From positions 1 to 37,510 of the forward strand of contig NZ_LIKT01000033.1 of assembly GCF_001294455.1 (NCBI RefSeq): DNA of 37,510 nucleotides, written 5' to 3'. Positions within the stretch are counted from its first letter, which is position 1. Every line of letters starts with the position of its first letter. The position numbers and the translations under genes were made by a program. This DNA comes from Phaeobacter sp. 11ANDIMAR09 (GTDB taxonomy: Bacteria; Pseudomonadota; Alphaproteobacteria; Rhodobacterales; Rhodobacteraceae). Below the pieces are notes generated by a model that saw nothing but the letters and a program-made list of their open reading frames with translations, was not told the DNA's origin and ran no database searches. Shown here in pieces: positions 16,453 to 24,390 of the stretch.

Positions 16453-16589
16453 GAAAGGCACGCTGAGAACTCGCTCCTACGTGAATCGTATTCATGTATG
16501 ACAACAGGCTGGTTCCCGATCTGCAGCTGACATTGAACGGAGGGATTGGGATCGACCGCTAACCACACCATGGTCGCCATTTGTTCTTT

Positions 16590-16775
16590 GGATGGCAAAC
16601 GTCTTCTTTCCGCCCAAAGGGCTAGAACAGCATGTCCGCTTTGGGCTGGGAACAGACCTCTAGCGATCATCTGAGCGGCGGCCGCTCATTGCTTAGTTTC
16701 AGAGGTCTGCAATGCGCAGTTAGTGACCTTTGCAAAGTTGAACATAGCCGCTTGAAGGAGCTCCGATACCGCGTG
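16590..16775 (-). repeat. Dispersed intergenic repeat, copy E
   Basis: Minus orientation. It contains CTTTCCGCCC, TGTCCGCTTTGGGCTG, AATGCGCAGTTAGTGACC and TTTGCAAAGTTGAAC in the order seen in copy G, with the middle diverged. It marks the left edge of the 16975-25887 island. Confidence 0.6.
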
Positions 16776-16974
16776 AGACGCGGTGGCTGCTGAGGCCAGT
16801 GGTGAACTTGATGTCAAAATGGCTATTTGATGGAACCTATTTCTTTCACCGTTGCCCAAGACTCCATTGGGTCGGAACGTCTGGGAATTTGTTGCTACTC
16901 TCAAGAGCTCAGATGAAAAACGGGAATCCACTTCTTTTGCTTTGTTTCCCCGAAAATCATTCTCCGTCTCGACA

Positions 16975-16991
16975 GTTCAGCCCGCATTCAG
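16975..16991 (+). promoter_or_regulatory. PmrA-like box before the PAP2 gene
   Basis: GTTCAG-CCCGC-ATTCAG: two TTCAG half-sites with 11-bp periodicity, 43 bp before the PAP2 start. They match the CTTCAG-N5-CTTCAG sites at 20185-20201 and 24325-24341. The layout fits OmpR-family regulators of the PmrA/QseB type; binding by the response regulator at 22343 is inferred. Confidence 0.5.
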
Positions 16992-17033
16992 GATCGAGAA
17001 CTAGCTGCTCTCCAACTTTGGGGAGAGATCGTG

Positions 17034-17576
17034 ATGTTCGGGAACTTCATCAAAACCAGAAACGGTCTGGTTTTAACTTCACTGCTGCTGACTGTGCTTT
17101 TGGGGCGCGGTCAGGTCGACCGTACAGGCGATCACCTGCAACTTGTCCTGCCAGTTGCTGCCTTGACTTGTTCGGTGGTCAACGGTGAGGCCGCCAGCTA
17201 CCTGTTCCGGCTGGTTTCTGTCGCAGCTGTCGTGCATGGCTCAAAGAGAGGCTTGCAAAACGCCCCAATCAATTTGCGGCCGTCCGGAGCGCAACACGGC
17301 TTCCCCTCTGGGCACACTGCGGCGGCTGCCTTTGGCACCAGCAGCCTCGTCAACAGTTGCGTGAAGAAAAATCCCTGGGTTAAGGGGGCCATAATCCTGA
17401 GCGGTGGATATGTTGGCGCGTCGAGGATCGAAGTTGGCGCGCATTTCCTGTTTCAAGTCGTTGCTGGTGCCCTACTGGGATGGTTGGGGGAAAGATCTCA
17501 TATCTTGCTTCGTGCTTTGCGAACTCTGGCGCTTCGACACTACCGAAGGCTGGTGCGCAAGGCCGTTTTTTCCTAA
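17034..17576 (+). CDS. PAP2-superfamily membrane phosphatase (non-canonical active site)
   Basis: A 180-residue integral membrane protein with an ATG at 17034 (a GTG at 17031 is possible) behind GGGGAGAG. Members remove phosphate from lipid phosphates such as undecaprenyl diphosphate, phosphatidylglycerol phosphate or lipid A. The three signature blocks are recognisable: NLRP (Arg82), FPSGHT (His94) and SRIEVGAHFLFQ (Arg131, His137). Two usual residues are replaced. The lysine expected seven before Arg82 is Gln, with Lys/Arg a few residues upstream, and the aspartate expected four after His137 is Gln. The nucleophilic His remains. A TTCAG-type box upstream ties it to the two-component system at 22343-24320. 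Confidence 0.85.
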   Translation: MFGNFIKTRNGLVLTSLLLTVLLGRGQVDRTGDHLQLVLPVAALTCSVVNGEAASYLFRLVSVAAVVHGSKRGLQNAPINLRPSGAQHGFPSGHTAAAAFGTSSLVNSCVKKNPWVKGAIILSGGYVGASRIEVGAHFLFQVVAGALLGWLGERSHILLRALRTLALRHYRRLVRKAVFS

Positions 17577-17624
17577 GGCGCAGCGCCGCTATTGGCCGCT
17601 CGACTTTCTGAAAAGACCTTCTGT

Positions 17625-18123
17625 TTACTCTAGGTGATCTGCGATTGCTGCGATACCTGCCGCGGCACGGAGATCGTCTAGGTCGTTGCCATCTGCATCT
17701 TGACCCGGAGCGCCTGCAATTCCAATCACACCAATCACTTGTCCATGGTAGAGGATGGGTGCACCGCCAGAGAGAGCAGGCCAATTTCGTTGAAGGCAGC
17801 CCCCAGGGATGGCTCATGCGCGTTTCTGCTTCGATGACCGCAGTCGCCGTACGACACGATGCTGTGGTGATTTCCTTTCGGCTTCTGATTTGAACGTTTT
17901 GGGGGAAGGCCCCTTCTCGCATCAGTTGCACACCCGGCTGAGCGCGCTGATCAACAACGGTGACAGTGGTGGCAAAGCCCATCGCGGCACAGGCTTGCGA
18001 GGCAACGGTGGCGACCTCTTGCACCCAATCCAGAGGGGTACTCATTTCCATATGGGGTGCGGGCTGAGCCTGTGCTGTCAATGTCGCGCCAGAGAAGGCA
18101 ATGATAGCCAGTGTTTTTTGAGA
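17625..18123 (-). pseudogene. GlcG/HbpS-like heme-binding domain protein, frameshifted
   Basis: A minus-strand reading resembles secreted GlcG/HbpS proteins: a hydrophobic leader (TLAIIAFSGATLTAQAQP), then STPLDWVQEVATVASQACAAMGF, VTVVDQRAQPGVQLMREGA and SRKEITTASCRTATAV. Near 17800-17815 the frame is lost. The rest of the domain, PALSGGAPILYHGQVIGVIGIAGAPG followed by AAAGIAAIADHLE, continues in another frame to a TAA at 17627-17625. No ATG, GTG or TTG precedes the leader, so the start may be lost too. I call it a pseudogene; a sequencing error could explain the frameshift but not the missing start. It lies just downstream of the DUF1554 gene. Confidence 0.7.
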
Positions 18124-18159
18124 GGGGAGGATATGGTGGGGATGCCTGCCTATTTGCTG

Positions 18160-18182
18160 AAAAGGCAATTGGGGCCTTTCAA
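18160..18182 (-). terminator. Weak hairpin after the DUF1554 gene
   Basis: Immediately after the DUF1554 stop the minus strand reads AAAGGC-CCCAATT-GCCTTTTC: a 6-bp stem, 7-nt loop and short T-run. It is a possible intrinsic terminator but too short to be certain. Confidence 0.35.
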
Positions 18183-18184
18183 GA

Positions 18185-18871
18185 TTAGTCGCTGGCAAAG
18201 CAGTAGAACCGCCCTGCACCACCGGTCTGCGCAAGCGCTTCTAACGAACAGCCTTTGCTGGCATGGGAGGAATTCCAGGAGGTGTTCCAAGAGCTCAGAC
18301 GGTCGTGGTGGCCGACCATTGCCTGCCCAGAGTTGCTGCCGTTGGTCCAGTTGTCACAGGTTAGGTTATTGAACCGCATGGCACCGGCGGCAAAGGCTCG
18401 GCCATGACTGTCTGATCCGGTTAGAATGTCATGCTGATTTGCGACCCGCTCTGGTCGATTGCGCCCCGGAACAATTGCCGCAGTCTCTGTCAAAGCCGTG
18501 CTTTGCATGATCCGGTTGCTGTCGCGCTGGATATCCCCGTGCAGGTCAGCAACAGTCTCCGCGATCAGAACGCCCTTGGCATTGAACCAAGGCCCTTTGC
18601 CGATCCGGTCGCGCGCATTGATGGCCTGAGTTTCACGGCTCCCATGGGTGCTGAGGTAAGCGCGCCAAACGCGATGGCCTGCGCCAACCTGCGTTGCCAG
18701 GGTCTGACAAATGGCATCAGCGCCTTGCAGACCATCCAAATTCCCAGAATGGGTGGAACTGGTGACAAAGAACGACAGCTTTGGGGAAACCTCTTCCTGG
18801 GCACTGGCTGGAAAAACCGCGAGAGTAAGGGAGGTCGCTGAGGCGATACCGCATCTAAGAATTTGTTTCAT
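18185..18871 (-). CDS. Secreted DUF1554 (endostatin/lectin-like fold) protein
   Basis: The frame extends to 19027, but the ATG at 18871 has AGGAGA upstream and begins a clear Sec signal peptide (MKQILRCGIASATSLTLAVFPASA-QEE), giving 228 residues. The body has the family's blocks: KLSFFVTSSTHSGNLDGLQGADAICQTLA, AGHRVWRAYLSTHGS, NARDRIGKGPWFNAKG and FNNLTCDNWTNGS, with paired cysteines that probably form disulfides in the periplasm or outside. Members are related in fold to endostatin and C-type lectins, and a ligand-binding role is likely but unproven. The gene is 106 bp downstream of the DUF3500 gene, with a stem-loop between, and upstream of the decayed GlcG gene. Confidence 0.8.
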   Translation of the reverse strand: MKQILRCGIASATSLTLAVFPASAQEEVSPKLSFFVTSSTHSGNLDGLQGADAICQTLATQVGAGHRVWRAYLSTHGSRETQAINARDRIGKGPWFNAKGVLIAETVADLHGDIQRDSNRIMQSTALTETAAIVPGRNRPERVANQHDILTGSDSHGRAFAAGAMRFNNLTCDNWTNGSNSGQAMVGHHDRLSSWNTSWNSSHASKGCSLEALAQTGGAGRFYCFASD

Positions 18872-18900
18872 TATAGGAAATTCTCCTGATCGAGGAAAGT

Positions 18901-18945
18901 GATCGAGGCCACGACGAGGTGTAGTGAGTGGTGGTGGCCTCGATC
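18901..18945 (-). terminator. Stem-loop between DUF3500 and DUF1554 genes
   Basis: GATCGAGGCCAC (18901-18912) and GTGGCCTCGATC (18934-18945) form a perfect 12-bp stem with a 21-nt loop. No T-run follows, so it may be an RNA-processing or partial termination site that lowers downstream expression rather than a full terminator. Confidence 0.45.
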
Positions 18946-18977
18946 TGAAGGGGCCTCGGCACCTTCGGTGACTTGGA

Positions 18978-20099
18978 TTAATGGCTTTCCGAAATGTGAC
19001 GCTGCAGCCAGTCGGCACCGTAATCATTACTCGGATCGCGGACGATTACATGCGGATGCGTGTTCCAATCAAATCCGGTGCGCTGATCGACAAAATCGAT
19101 CAGGATGGAGGGACCAGAGACACGATAGAAGATCTGTTCGCTTCCATCCGTTGGCCCCATCCACATGAAACGCAGATTTTCCATGCCGTCATGTTTGATC
19201 TTGGCCAGATGATCCGCTGCGACATCAAAATCGGAATTGCCGACAAATTCCTTGACCAGAGCCCACATCAGGGATCGCTGCTCTTGCGTCAGGTCCGCAG
19301 CTTTGATGCCTCGCTGTTCCACAACCCGATCATTCGTTCCTGGACCGGCGAACTCAACAGCGCCGAATTTGTTGAAAACGACCTTGTCGGCGACAACGGC
19401 TATTCTGCGCTGATCGGCGCTCAGGGAAGATAGCAGCTCATATCCCCGGTTGCGCTCCTGAGGCAAAAAAACGTGACCGGCCTGTGCTCCTGTAGATATA
19501 ACTGCAGGGTCTGAACCGTAGAACATCGGTACAAAGGTCGCTTTTCCATCGACCACTGTGAAGTTCGCCCCCAAATGATGGCCCGTGAGCATATAGCCCC
19601 AGCTGCTTTCAGTGCTTGGATCACCAAAGAAGGCGAGCCAGTAGTTTACAGCCCCCAAGTGGTTATTCTTATCAACAAACTTGGCACTTTCCAGCGGGAG
19701 GTTTTCCCCTTCAGCCTTGAGCGCCTCATCCCCACGCACAGCGGCCCAGATCTTGTGGTAGCCCTGTGAGCTGGTTGAGGAGACCAGCAGTTGATGCAGC
19801 AGCCCCCGCTGCGCCAGGGTAAGACGTGAAATTGGCAAACCAATGCGTTCAACAGATGACACTGGCGCATTGCTCCAATGGGTGCGGTCGGCGTCATTTA
19901 CAAATTCAAACACAGCCGCGCTGCGCTGCTCCTCGCTGAGGCTGTTCAGAAAACCTGTCGCTGCGGTGGTCATTTGCTGGCCGCTACGCGCGAACTGGGG
20001 CACGGCTATTGCATGATCGTCGTGGGCCGCGCCCAGAGTTGGAAACATCAGGCCGCAGCCCAGTGCCAGGGCCAATAGCTGTTTGGAATGGGTATGCAT
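18978..20099 (-). CDS. Exported DUF3500 family protein
   Basis: A 373-residue protein with a signal peptide (MHTHSKQLLALALGCGLMFPTLGAA-HDDH). The mature protein begins with a His/Asp cluster. Family features are TGFLNSLSEEQRSAAVFEFVNDADRTHWSNAP, RIGLPISRLTLAQRGLLHQLLVSS, YWLAFFGDPSTESSWGYMLTGHHLGANFTVV and RFMWMGPTDGSEQIFYRVSGPSILIDFV with HPHVIVRDPSNDYG. The family has no biochemical function known to me. The conserved histidines (GHHLGAN, NTHPHV) suggest a metal or ligand site. The gene reads away from the glycosyltransferase operon across a perfect 19-bp inverted repeat built from CTTCAG boxes, so both sides are probably controlled by the same regulator. Confidence 0.88.
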   Translation of the reverse strand: MHTHSKQLLALALGCGLMFPTLGAAHDDHAIAVPQFARSGQQMTTAATGFLNSLSEEQRSAAVFEFVNDADRTHWSNAPVSSVERIGLPISRLTLAQRGLLHQLLVSSTSSQGYHKIWAAVRGDEALKAEGENLPLESAKFVDKNNHLGAVNYWLAFFGDPSTESSWGYMLTGHHLGANFTVVDGKATFVPMFYGSDPAVISTGAQAGHVFLPQERNRGYELLSSLSADQRRIAVVADKVVFNKFGAVEFAGPGTNDRVVEQRGIKAADLTQEQRSLMWALVKEFVGNSDFDVAADHLAKIKHDGMENLRFMWMGPTDGSEQIFYRVSGPSILIDFVDQRTGFDWNTHPHVIVRDPSNDYGADWLQRHISESH

Positions 20100-20152
20100 G
20101 GGGTCCTCATCAGACTTAATAACGATTATGAGGATGCATCTGAGGCGCGATG

Positions 20153-20201
20153 CTGAAGCCTGTCTGAAGCTCCAGGCGATATAGCTTCAGACAGGCTTCA
20201 G
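20153..20201. promoter_or_regulatory. Perfect 19-bp inverted repeat carrying two PmrA-like boxes
   Basis: CTGAAGCCTGTCTGAAGCT (20153-20171) and its exact reverse complement (20183-20201) flank an 11-bp centre. Each arm contains CTTCAG-N5-CTTCAG, one box pointing at the DUF3500 gene and the other at the glycosyltransferase gene. Because the neighbouring genes diverge, an operator is more likely than a terminator. Confidence 0.65.
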
Positions 20202-20248
20202 GTTCGGGAGGGAAGGCCTTTTCAACCTTTCTTGCCGGAGCCGCAGTG

Positions 20249-20977
20249 ATGCCCAACCTGTCCATCGTCATCATCACCTTGAACGAAGCGCAACGCTTGC
20301 CGCGCCTCCTGCGCGATCTAAAACAGCAAACCTGGCGGGATTTTGAGATCATCCATGTGGATAGCCGCAGCGACGATCAGACCCTGCAGATCTCGCAGGA
20401 TTGGCGTGACTGTTTCGAGTATTATGACATCATCAGAATGCCACAGCGCGGCGTCAGCCTGGGGCGAAATACCGGCGCCCGCCATGCTGCCTGTGATCGG
20501 TTATTGTTCCTGGATGCCGATACCCGTTTGGCCCCAGATTTCCTTGAACGGGCGACGCAAGAATTGCAGCAGCGAGATTTGGAAGTTGGCATAGTTTGTA
20601 TGGATTCTACAGGCTTGCCGCTGCACCACAAAGTCGGATTCTCAGTTTTTAATTTCGGCATTCGCCTGACTTCGCGGTTTTTCCCCACTGCCATCGGGGC
20701 CTGCCTGTTTTCGGAACGAGAGATACACGATGAGATCGACGGATTTGATGAGCGGCTGAGCCTTTGTGAAGACTGCAACTATGTACTGAAGGCTTCGAAG
20801 GCGCCGCTCTCTACCTTAGGAGTTCTGCGCGCGCGGTTTTCCTTTGACCCCAGGCGCTTGGATCAAGATGGGACGCTCAAAACCGGGTTCACCTATCTAC
20901 GTGCAAACCTGCATCGCTTCTTTCACGGTGAACTGCTCAAGGACGAGATCCCGTATGAGTTTGGGCACTATCGGTAA
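20249..20977 (+). CDS. Family 2 glycosyltransferase
   Basis: A 242-residue GT-A fold enzyme. The ATG at 20249 is preferred over the GTG just before because GGAG lies 8 bp upstream. Visible features are the N-terminal strand LSIVIITLNEAQRLPRLLRDL, the Asp in IIHVDSRSDD, the metal and sugar-nucleotide DXD motif FLDADTRL (residues 89-91), and the acidic pair ED (174-175) as likely catalytic base. No membrane helix is seen, so it is cytosolic or peripheral. The donor and acceptor are not predictable. It is the first gene of a tight operon with DedA-LssY, response regulator and kinase. Its context suggests modification of a lipid-linked or envelope glycan. Confidence 0.88.
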   Translation: MPNLSIVIITLNEAQRLPRLLRDLKQQTWRDFEIIHVDSRSDDQTLQISQDWRDCFEYYDIIRMPQRGVSLGRNTGARHAACDRLLFLDADTRLAPDFLERATQELQQRDLEVGIVCMDSTGLPLHHKVGFSVFNFGIRLTSRFFPTAIGACLFSEREIHDEIDGFDERLSLCEDCNYVLKASKAPLSTLGVLRARFSFDPRRLDQDGTLKTGFTYLRANLHRFFHGELLKDEIPYEFGHYR

Positions 20978-20983
20978 AGTCAG

Positions 20984-22342
20984 ATGTTTGAGTTTTTTTG
21001 GTCTCAGGCGGAGACCCTCCTTTATCCTGCCCTGGCATTTATTGCCTTTCTCGACACCCTTATTGGTATCGGCTTTTTTGTCTTTGGCGAAGTCGCCTTT
21101 GTCACAGCAGGCGTGACCTTTGCCCGTTCCGGCGATCTTGGGATCATCGCCTTGGTCCTTGTGGCAGGTTGGGCGGGAGATATCACAAGTTTCTTCTTAG
21201 GGCGTAGTTTTGGCTCTCGGGTTGCCCACCGCGTCCTGCGCCCTGTCAAACGTCGCCGACAGTGGCGCAGGGCACGTAGACTACTTACGCGCCATGGTTT
21301 GGGCTTTGTCATCGTGTCACGTCTGCTAGGACCTGTCGCCTGGATTACGCCCTTTCTTGCCGGAACACTTGGGATGTCACCGCTGCGGTTCGCCCTTGCC
21401 TCATTTCCAGCTGTGATGATCGGCGGAGGGCAGTTCATCCTTCTGGGGTATCTCGGGAAGAGCACCGTATCACACTGGCCATTGGCCTTGCAGTTCTTGA
21501 CACAGCATTTCGGCTTTGTCCTGCTTTGTTGTGCTATCTGCATTGGTGTTGCCGTGGCCTGGTTTTTTAGTGGCGGTGGCCGATTGCGCCGTTTTCTGTG
21601 CTCGGCACTGACAGCCTTGCTCATATTCGTGGCCACCAATCTGTATTACTTTTTTGGCAGTGACGCCCATGCGGCCTCAGCGGCAAAAACGGCAACGGCT
21701 CTGGAGATTTCTGGGATTTGCGAGGTTGTAAATACTGAGTTTGTTGCAGTGCCGGGGGACACAGAACTGCACCTTCCGCAGCCAATCAATGTCATGTTGG
21801 TCTCCGCAACACCACCGGAGCAGTTGATGACAGATCTGGGCTGGCAGAAGAATTTGACCTTCAGCCAGGATAGGGTAGGCCTGCACACCTATGCAAAACT
21901 GCTGTGGAAGCAACAACCGCCGGTCTCCGAACTGTACTTTAACGGAACCCCTGCAAGATCCGCTTTCCAATTGCCAGGGACCTTAGCGCAAAGGGTTCAC
22001 ATCAGGTGGTGGACTTTTGGTCAGCACAATGGCTTGCCGGTCTACCTCGGTGCCATCAGCCGGGATGAGGAGTTGGCAATCAAATACTATCGCGCCATAC
22101 CTGCTCTGCTGCACGATATAGACCCTGAGGTCGACAAAGCGAGAGATTTGCTAATGAAACAGGCCCAATTAGGCTCGAAGGTGCAGGTTCAGGGGTTGAT
22201 CCCTTTGCAACAACCCGTCCCGGATGGTGTTGAAAGTGACTATCAAACCGACGGGCGTATTCTAGTGCTTTCGGACACAAAGCTCCACGGGGCACCGGGT
22301 GAACAGACTTGCCTCGGTTGGTCATCGGATGGAGAGGCATAG
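20984..22342 (+). CDS. DedA-family membrane protein fused to LssY C-terminal domain
   Basis: A 452-residue protein beginning 6 bp after the glycosyltransferase stop. The N-terminal half (about residues 1-200) is a DedA/SNARE-associated domain: FGEVAFVTAGVTFARSGDLG, the GWAGDITSFFLGRSFG re-entrant segment, and the basic SRLLGPVAWITPFLAGTLGMS motif. DedA proteins move lipid carriers such as undecaprenyl phosphate across the membrane. Another helix lies at about 200-225. The C-terminal LssY-type domain (about 245-440) holds QPINVMLVS, LGWQK, RVHIRWWTF and LPVYLGAISRDEELAIKYY. Joining a DedA domain to LssY suggests a periplasmic or cytoplasmic accessory domain acting on the transported lipid. The next gene starts at the base after the stop. 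Confidence 0.88.
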   Translation: MFEFFWSQAETLLYPALAFIAFLDTLIGIGFFVFGEVAFVTAGVTFARSGDLGIIALVLVAGWAGDITSFFLGRSFGSRVAHRVLRPVKRRRQWRRARRLLTRHGLGFVIVSRLLGPVAWITPFLAGTLGMSPLRFALASFPAVMIGGGQFILLGYLGKSTVSHWPLALQFLTQHFGFVLLCCAICIGVAVAWFFSGGGRLRRFLCSALTALLIFVATNLYYFFGSDAHAASAAKTATALEISGICEVVNTEFVAVPGDTELHLPQPINVMLVSATPPEQLMTDLGWQKNLTFSQDRVGLHTYAKLLWKQQPPVSELYFNGTPARSAFQLPGTLAQRVHIRWWTFGQHNGLPVYLGAISRDEELAIKYYRAIPALLHDIDPEVDKARDLLMKQAQLGSKVQVQGLIPLQQPVPDGVESDYQTDGRILVLSDTKLHGAPGEQTCLGWSSDGEA

Positions 22343-23002
22343 ATGCGGGTCTTGTTGGTCGAAGACGAAAAACTGATTGCCGATGCCATCAAGGTTTCGA
22401 TGGTCCGAGACGGCTATCACGTAGATTGGGTGGAGGATGCCAACAGTGCTGAAGAGGCGCTCGTCACATCCCAGTTCGATCTGGTGCTGCTGGACCTCGG
22501 ACTTCCCGGGCGCGATGGGTTGAGCCTGCTGCAATGGCTGAGAACTAAGGGCCGCAATGAACCCGTTATCATTCTAACGGCGCGGGAGGCGGTTGAGAAC
22601 CGGATCGAGGGGCTTGACCATGGCGCTGATGACTATTTGACCAAACCTTTTGACATGAAAGAGATGCTGGCAAGGGCGCGGGCTCAGATACGGCGGTCCC
22701 ACGGCCGCAGCTCCCCGAAGCTGACCCACCTGGACATAGAGGTTGATCCGGCGGCGCATACCGTTTCCCAGTGCGCTCAGGCAATTGAACTCGCCCCGCT
22801 GGCCTATCAAGTGTTGGTCTTGCTGCTGGAGCGCAAGGGGCGGGTTGTCTCCAAAGACGACCTCGCAGAAAGCCTTTATGGTTGGGAAGATGGCGCCGAG
22901 AGCAATACGGTTGAAGTCTATGTGTCACAGATCCGGCGCAAGATCTCTGGCAATTTGATCCGCACCATTCGGGGCGTCGGCTACATAATCGACAAGGACT
23001 GA
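22343..23002 (+). CDS. PmrA/QseB-like two-component response regulator
   Basis: A 219-residue OmpR-family regulator whose ATG immediately follows the DedA-LssY stop. The receiver has the acidic pair in LLVEDEK, phospho-acceptor Asp51 (LVLLDLGLPGRDG), Thr79 (IILTARE) and Lys101 (YLTKPFD). The winged-helix domain holds ELAPLAYQVLVLLLERKGRVVSKDDLAESLY and ESNTVEVYVSQIRRKI (recognition helix), then RTIRGVGYII. The sequence style matches the PmrA/QseB branch, whose members bind direct half-sites 11 bp apart. Exactly such TTCAG repeats lie at 16975, 20153-20201 and 24325, so these genes are its probable regulon. Confidence 0.93.
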   Translation: MRVLLVEDEKLIADAIKVSMVRDGYHVDWVEDANSAEEALVTSQFDLVLLDLGLPGRDGLSLLQWLRTKGRNEPVIILTAREAVENRIEGLDHGADDYLTKPFDMKEMLARARAQIRRSHGRSSPKLTHLDIEVDPAAHTVSQCAQAIELAPLAYQVLVLLLERKGRVVSKDDLAESLYGWEDGAESNTVEVYVSQIRRKISGNLIRTIRGVGYIIDKD

Positions 23003-23009
23003 AATTGCC

Positions 23010-24320
23010 ATGACTTCGATACGTTCCAGAATTCAAGGACGACTGATCCCATTGGTTCTATTGTGCTGGATCGCGGCGTCAGGGCTCGTCTATTTCGGGA
23101 CACGTGCAGAACTGCGTGACGCTTTGAATGCCCAATCCGACCTCATGGCGATTGTGATTGCGAGAATGCAGTCAGACGAGCTGGACCCTTCCGGCTTTGG
23201 CGAAGGGTTGGAACGCTATGAAGATGATTACCTGATCCGTGTCTGGAGTGCTCAAGGAGAGCTGCTTTTTGACTCACAAACCCTTTTGCCAGGCGGAAGG
23301 ATGGCCTTTCCAAGAGCAGAGAAACCAACAGCCTTGGGCCCGGATTGGCGACAAACAGAATACATGACACGATCGGGCGCGCGAGTTTTGATTGCTCGGC
23401 TTAAGGAGGAAACTAATGAGCTGGTCTGGCAAGTCGCACTCACTTCACTGCTGCCTTTGGCGCTGGCCTTCCTAGGGTCGGTAGCCGCTGTTTTGCTGTT
23501 TGTCCGTGACGGGTTGAGGCCTTTGACGCGCCTATCCCATGACCTTATGGAACGGTCTGCTGACGATCTTCGGGATCTGCCCTCGCAGGATCAGGCACAA
23601 GAGTTGCAGCCCATTGTGACTTCTCTCAATGGGCTTTTTACGCGCATTCGCGGATTTGTCGCCCGCGAACGTCAATTTGTGGATGACGCCGCGCATGAGT
23701 TGCGCACCCCCCTGACCGTGATCAAAGCGCAGTGTCAGGCAATTGACCCCGACGCACTGGATGCAGAGACTAAGGCGCGGCTGGACAATATCGTTCTGGG
23801 CGTTGACCGGATGGCCAACCTGAGCAATCAATTGCTGGGTCAAGCCAGAGCCGAACAGGAGGCAGCCCCGGCGCAACGGATCAAGGTGTCCCCCTTGTTA
23901 CGCGGTGTCGTTGCAGATTTGCTGACGGAAGCGGATCAGGCAGAGGTTGAATTGGCGCTAAACTGTGAGGCTGAACCCGAGGCAACCTGCTTGCCAGAAG
24001 ATCTCAGTGCGATTGTACGAAACCTCATCGAGAACGCGATCAAATACTCCTCTCGCCCCGGCGAGGTTCTCATCACCCTGACGGCAACATCAATCAGGGT
24101 AGAAGACAATGGAAGAGGAGTTCCGGAACACTTGTCAGACAAGGTTTTTGACCGGTTTTTTCAAGTGCCAAATGCCTCCCCTCCTACCACAGGAGCGGGA
24201 CTGGGACTTTCGATAGTGCAGGCTTTAGCGCGTAGAAATGGCATGACTGTATCCGTCACCAAAAGCCCGGTCCTCGCAGGCGCCATGTTCGAGGTGGGTT
24301 TGAGAACAGACCCTTCCTAG
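23010..24320 (+). CDS. Sensor histidine kinase, QseC/PmrB-like
   Basis: A 436-residue inner-membrane kinase that starts 7 bp after the response regulator. Helix 1 covers residues 11-30. A periplasmic domain (about 31-140) includes the acidic LERYEDDY segment, which could bind cations. Helix 2 is at 141-165, and a HAMP-like linker follows. The HisKA motif FVDDAAHELRTPLTVIKAQ places the phosphorylated His at 229. ATPase boxes are IVRNLIENAIKYS (N), VEDNGRGVP (G1), FDRFFQV (F) and GAGLGLSIVQALARRNG (G2). It would phosphorylate the adjacent regulator. The periplasmic signal could be metal, cationic peptide or envelope damage; sequence alone does not decide. Confidence 0.93.
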   Translation: MTSIRSRIQGRLIPLVLLCWIAASGLVYFGTRAELRDALNAQSDLMAIVIARMQSDELDPSGFGEGLERYEDDYLIRVWSAQGELLFDSQTLLPGGRMAFPRAEKPTALGPDWRQTEYMTRSGARVLIARLKEETNELVWQVALTSLLPLALAFLGSVAAVLLFVRDGLRPLTRLSHDLMERSADDLRDLPSQDQAQELQPIVTSLNGLFTRIRGFVARERQFVDDAAHELRTPLTVIKAQCQAIDPDALDAETKARLDNIVLGVDRMANLSNQLLGQARAEQEAAPAQRIKVSPLLRGVVADLLTEADQAEVELALNCEAEPEATCLPEDLSAIVRNLIENAIKYSSRPGEVLITLTATSIRVEDNGRGVPEHLSDKVFDRFFQVPNASPPTTGAGLGLSIVQALARRNGMTVSVTKSPVLAGAMFEVGLRTDPS

Positions 24321-24324
24321 ACCT

Positions 24325-24341
24325 CTTCAGCTTGCCTTCAG
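24325..24341 (+). promoter_or_regulatory. PmrA-like box before the multicopper oxidase gene
   Basis: CTTCAG-CTTGC-CTTCAG, a perfect direct repeat with a 5-bp spacer that starts 5 bp after the kinase stop and ends 50 bp before the oxidase ATG. It has the same hexamer and spacing as the arms of the 20153-20201 repeat, which supports control by the adjacent response regulator. Confidence 0.6.
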
Positions 24342-24390
24342 CTTACCTGTGCATTGCAGGTCAAAGCATAGGGTAAGTCTGGTGAAAATT

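Noticed and set aside
17380-18234. A single 284-residue minus-strand protein
   Set aside because: Only its middle (about 18123-17815) resembles GlcG/HbpS. After the frameshift it reads antisense of the PAP2 gene and is Arg/Pro/Trp-rich noise.
20153-20201. Inverted repeat as a bidirectional terminator
   Set aside because: The neighbouring genes diverge from it, there is no T-run, and each arm contains the box found at other promoters.
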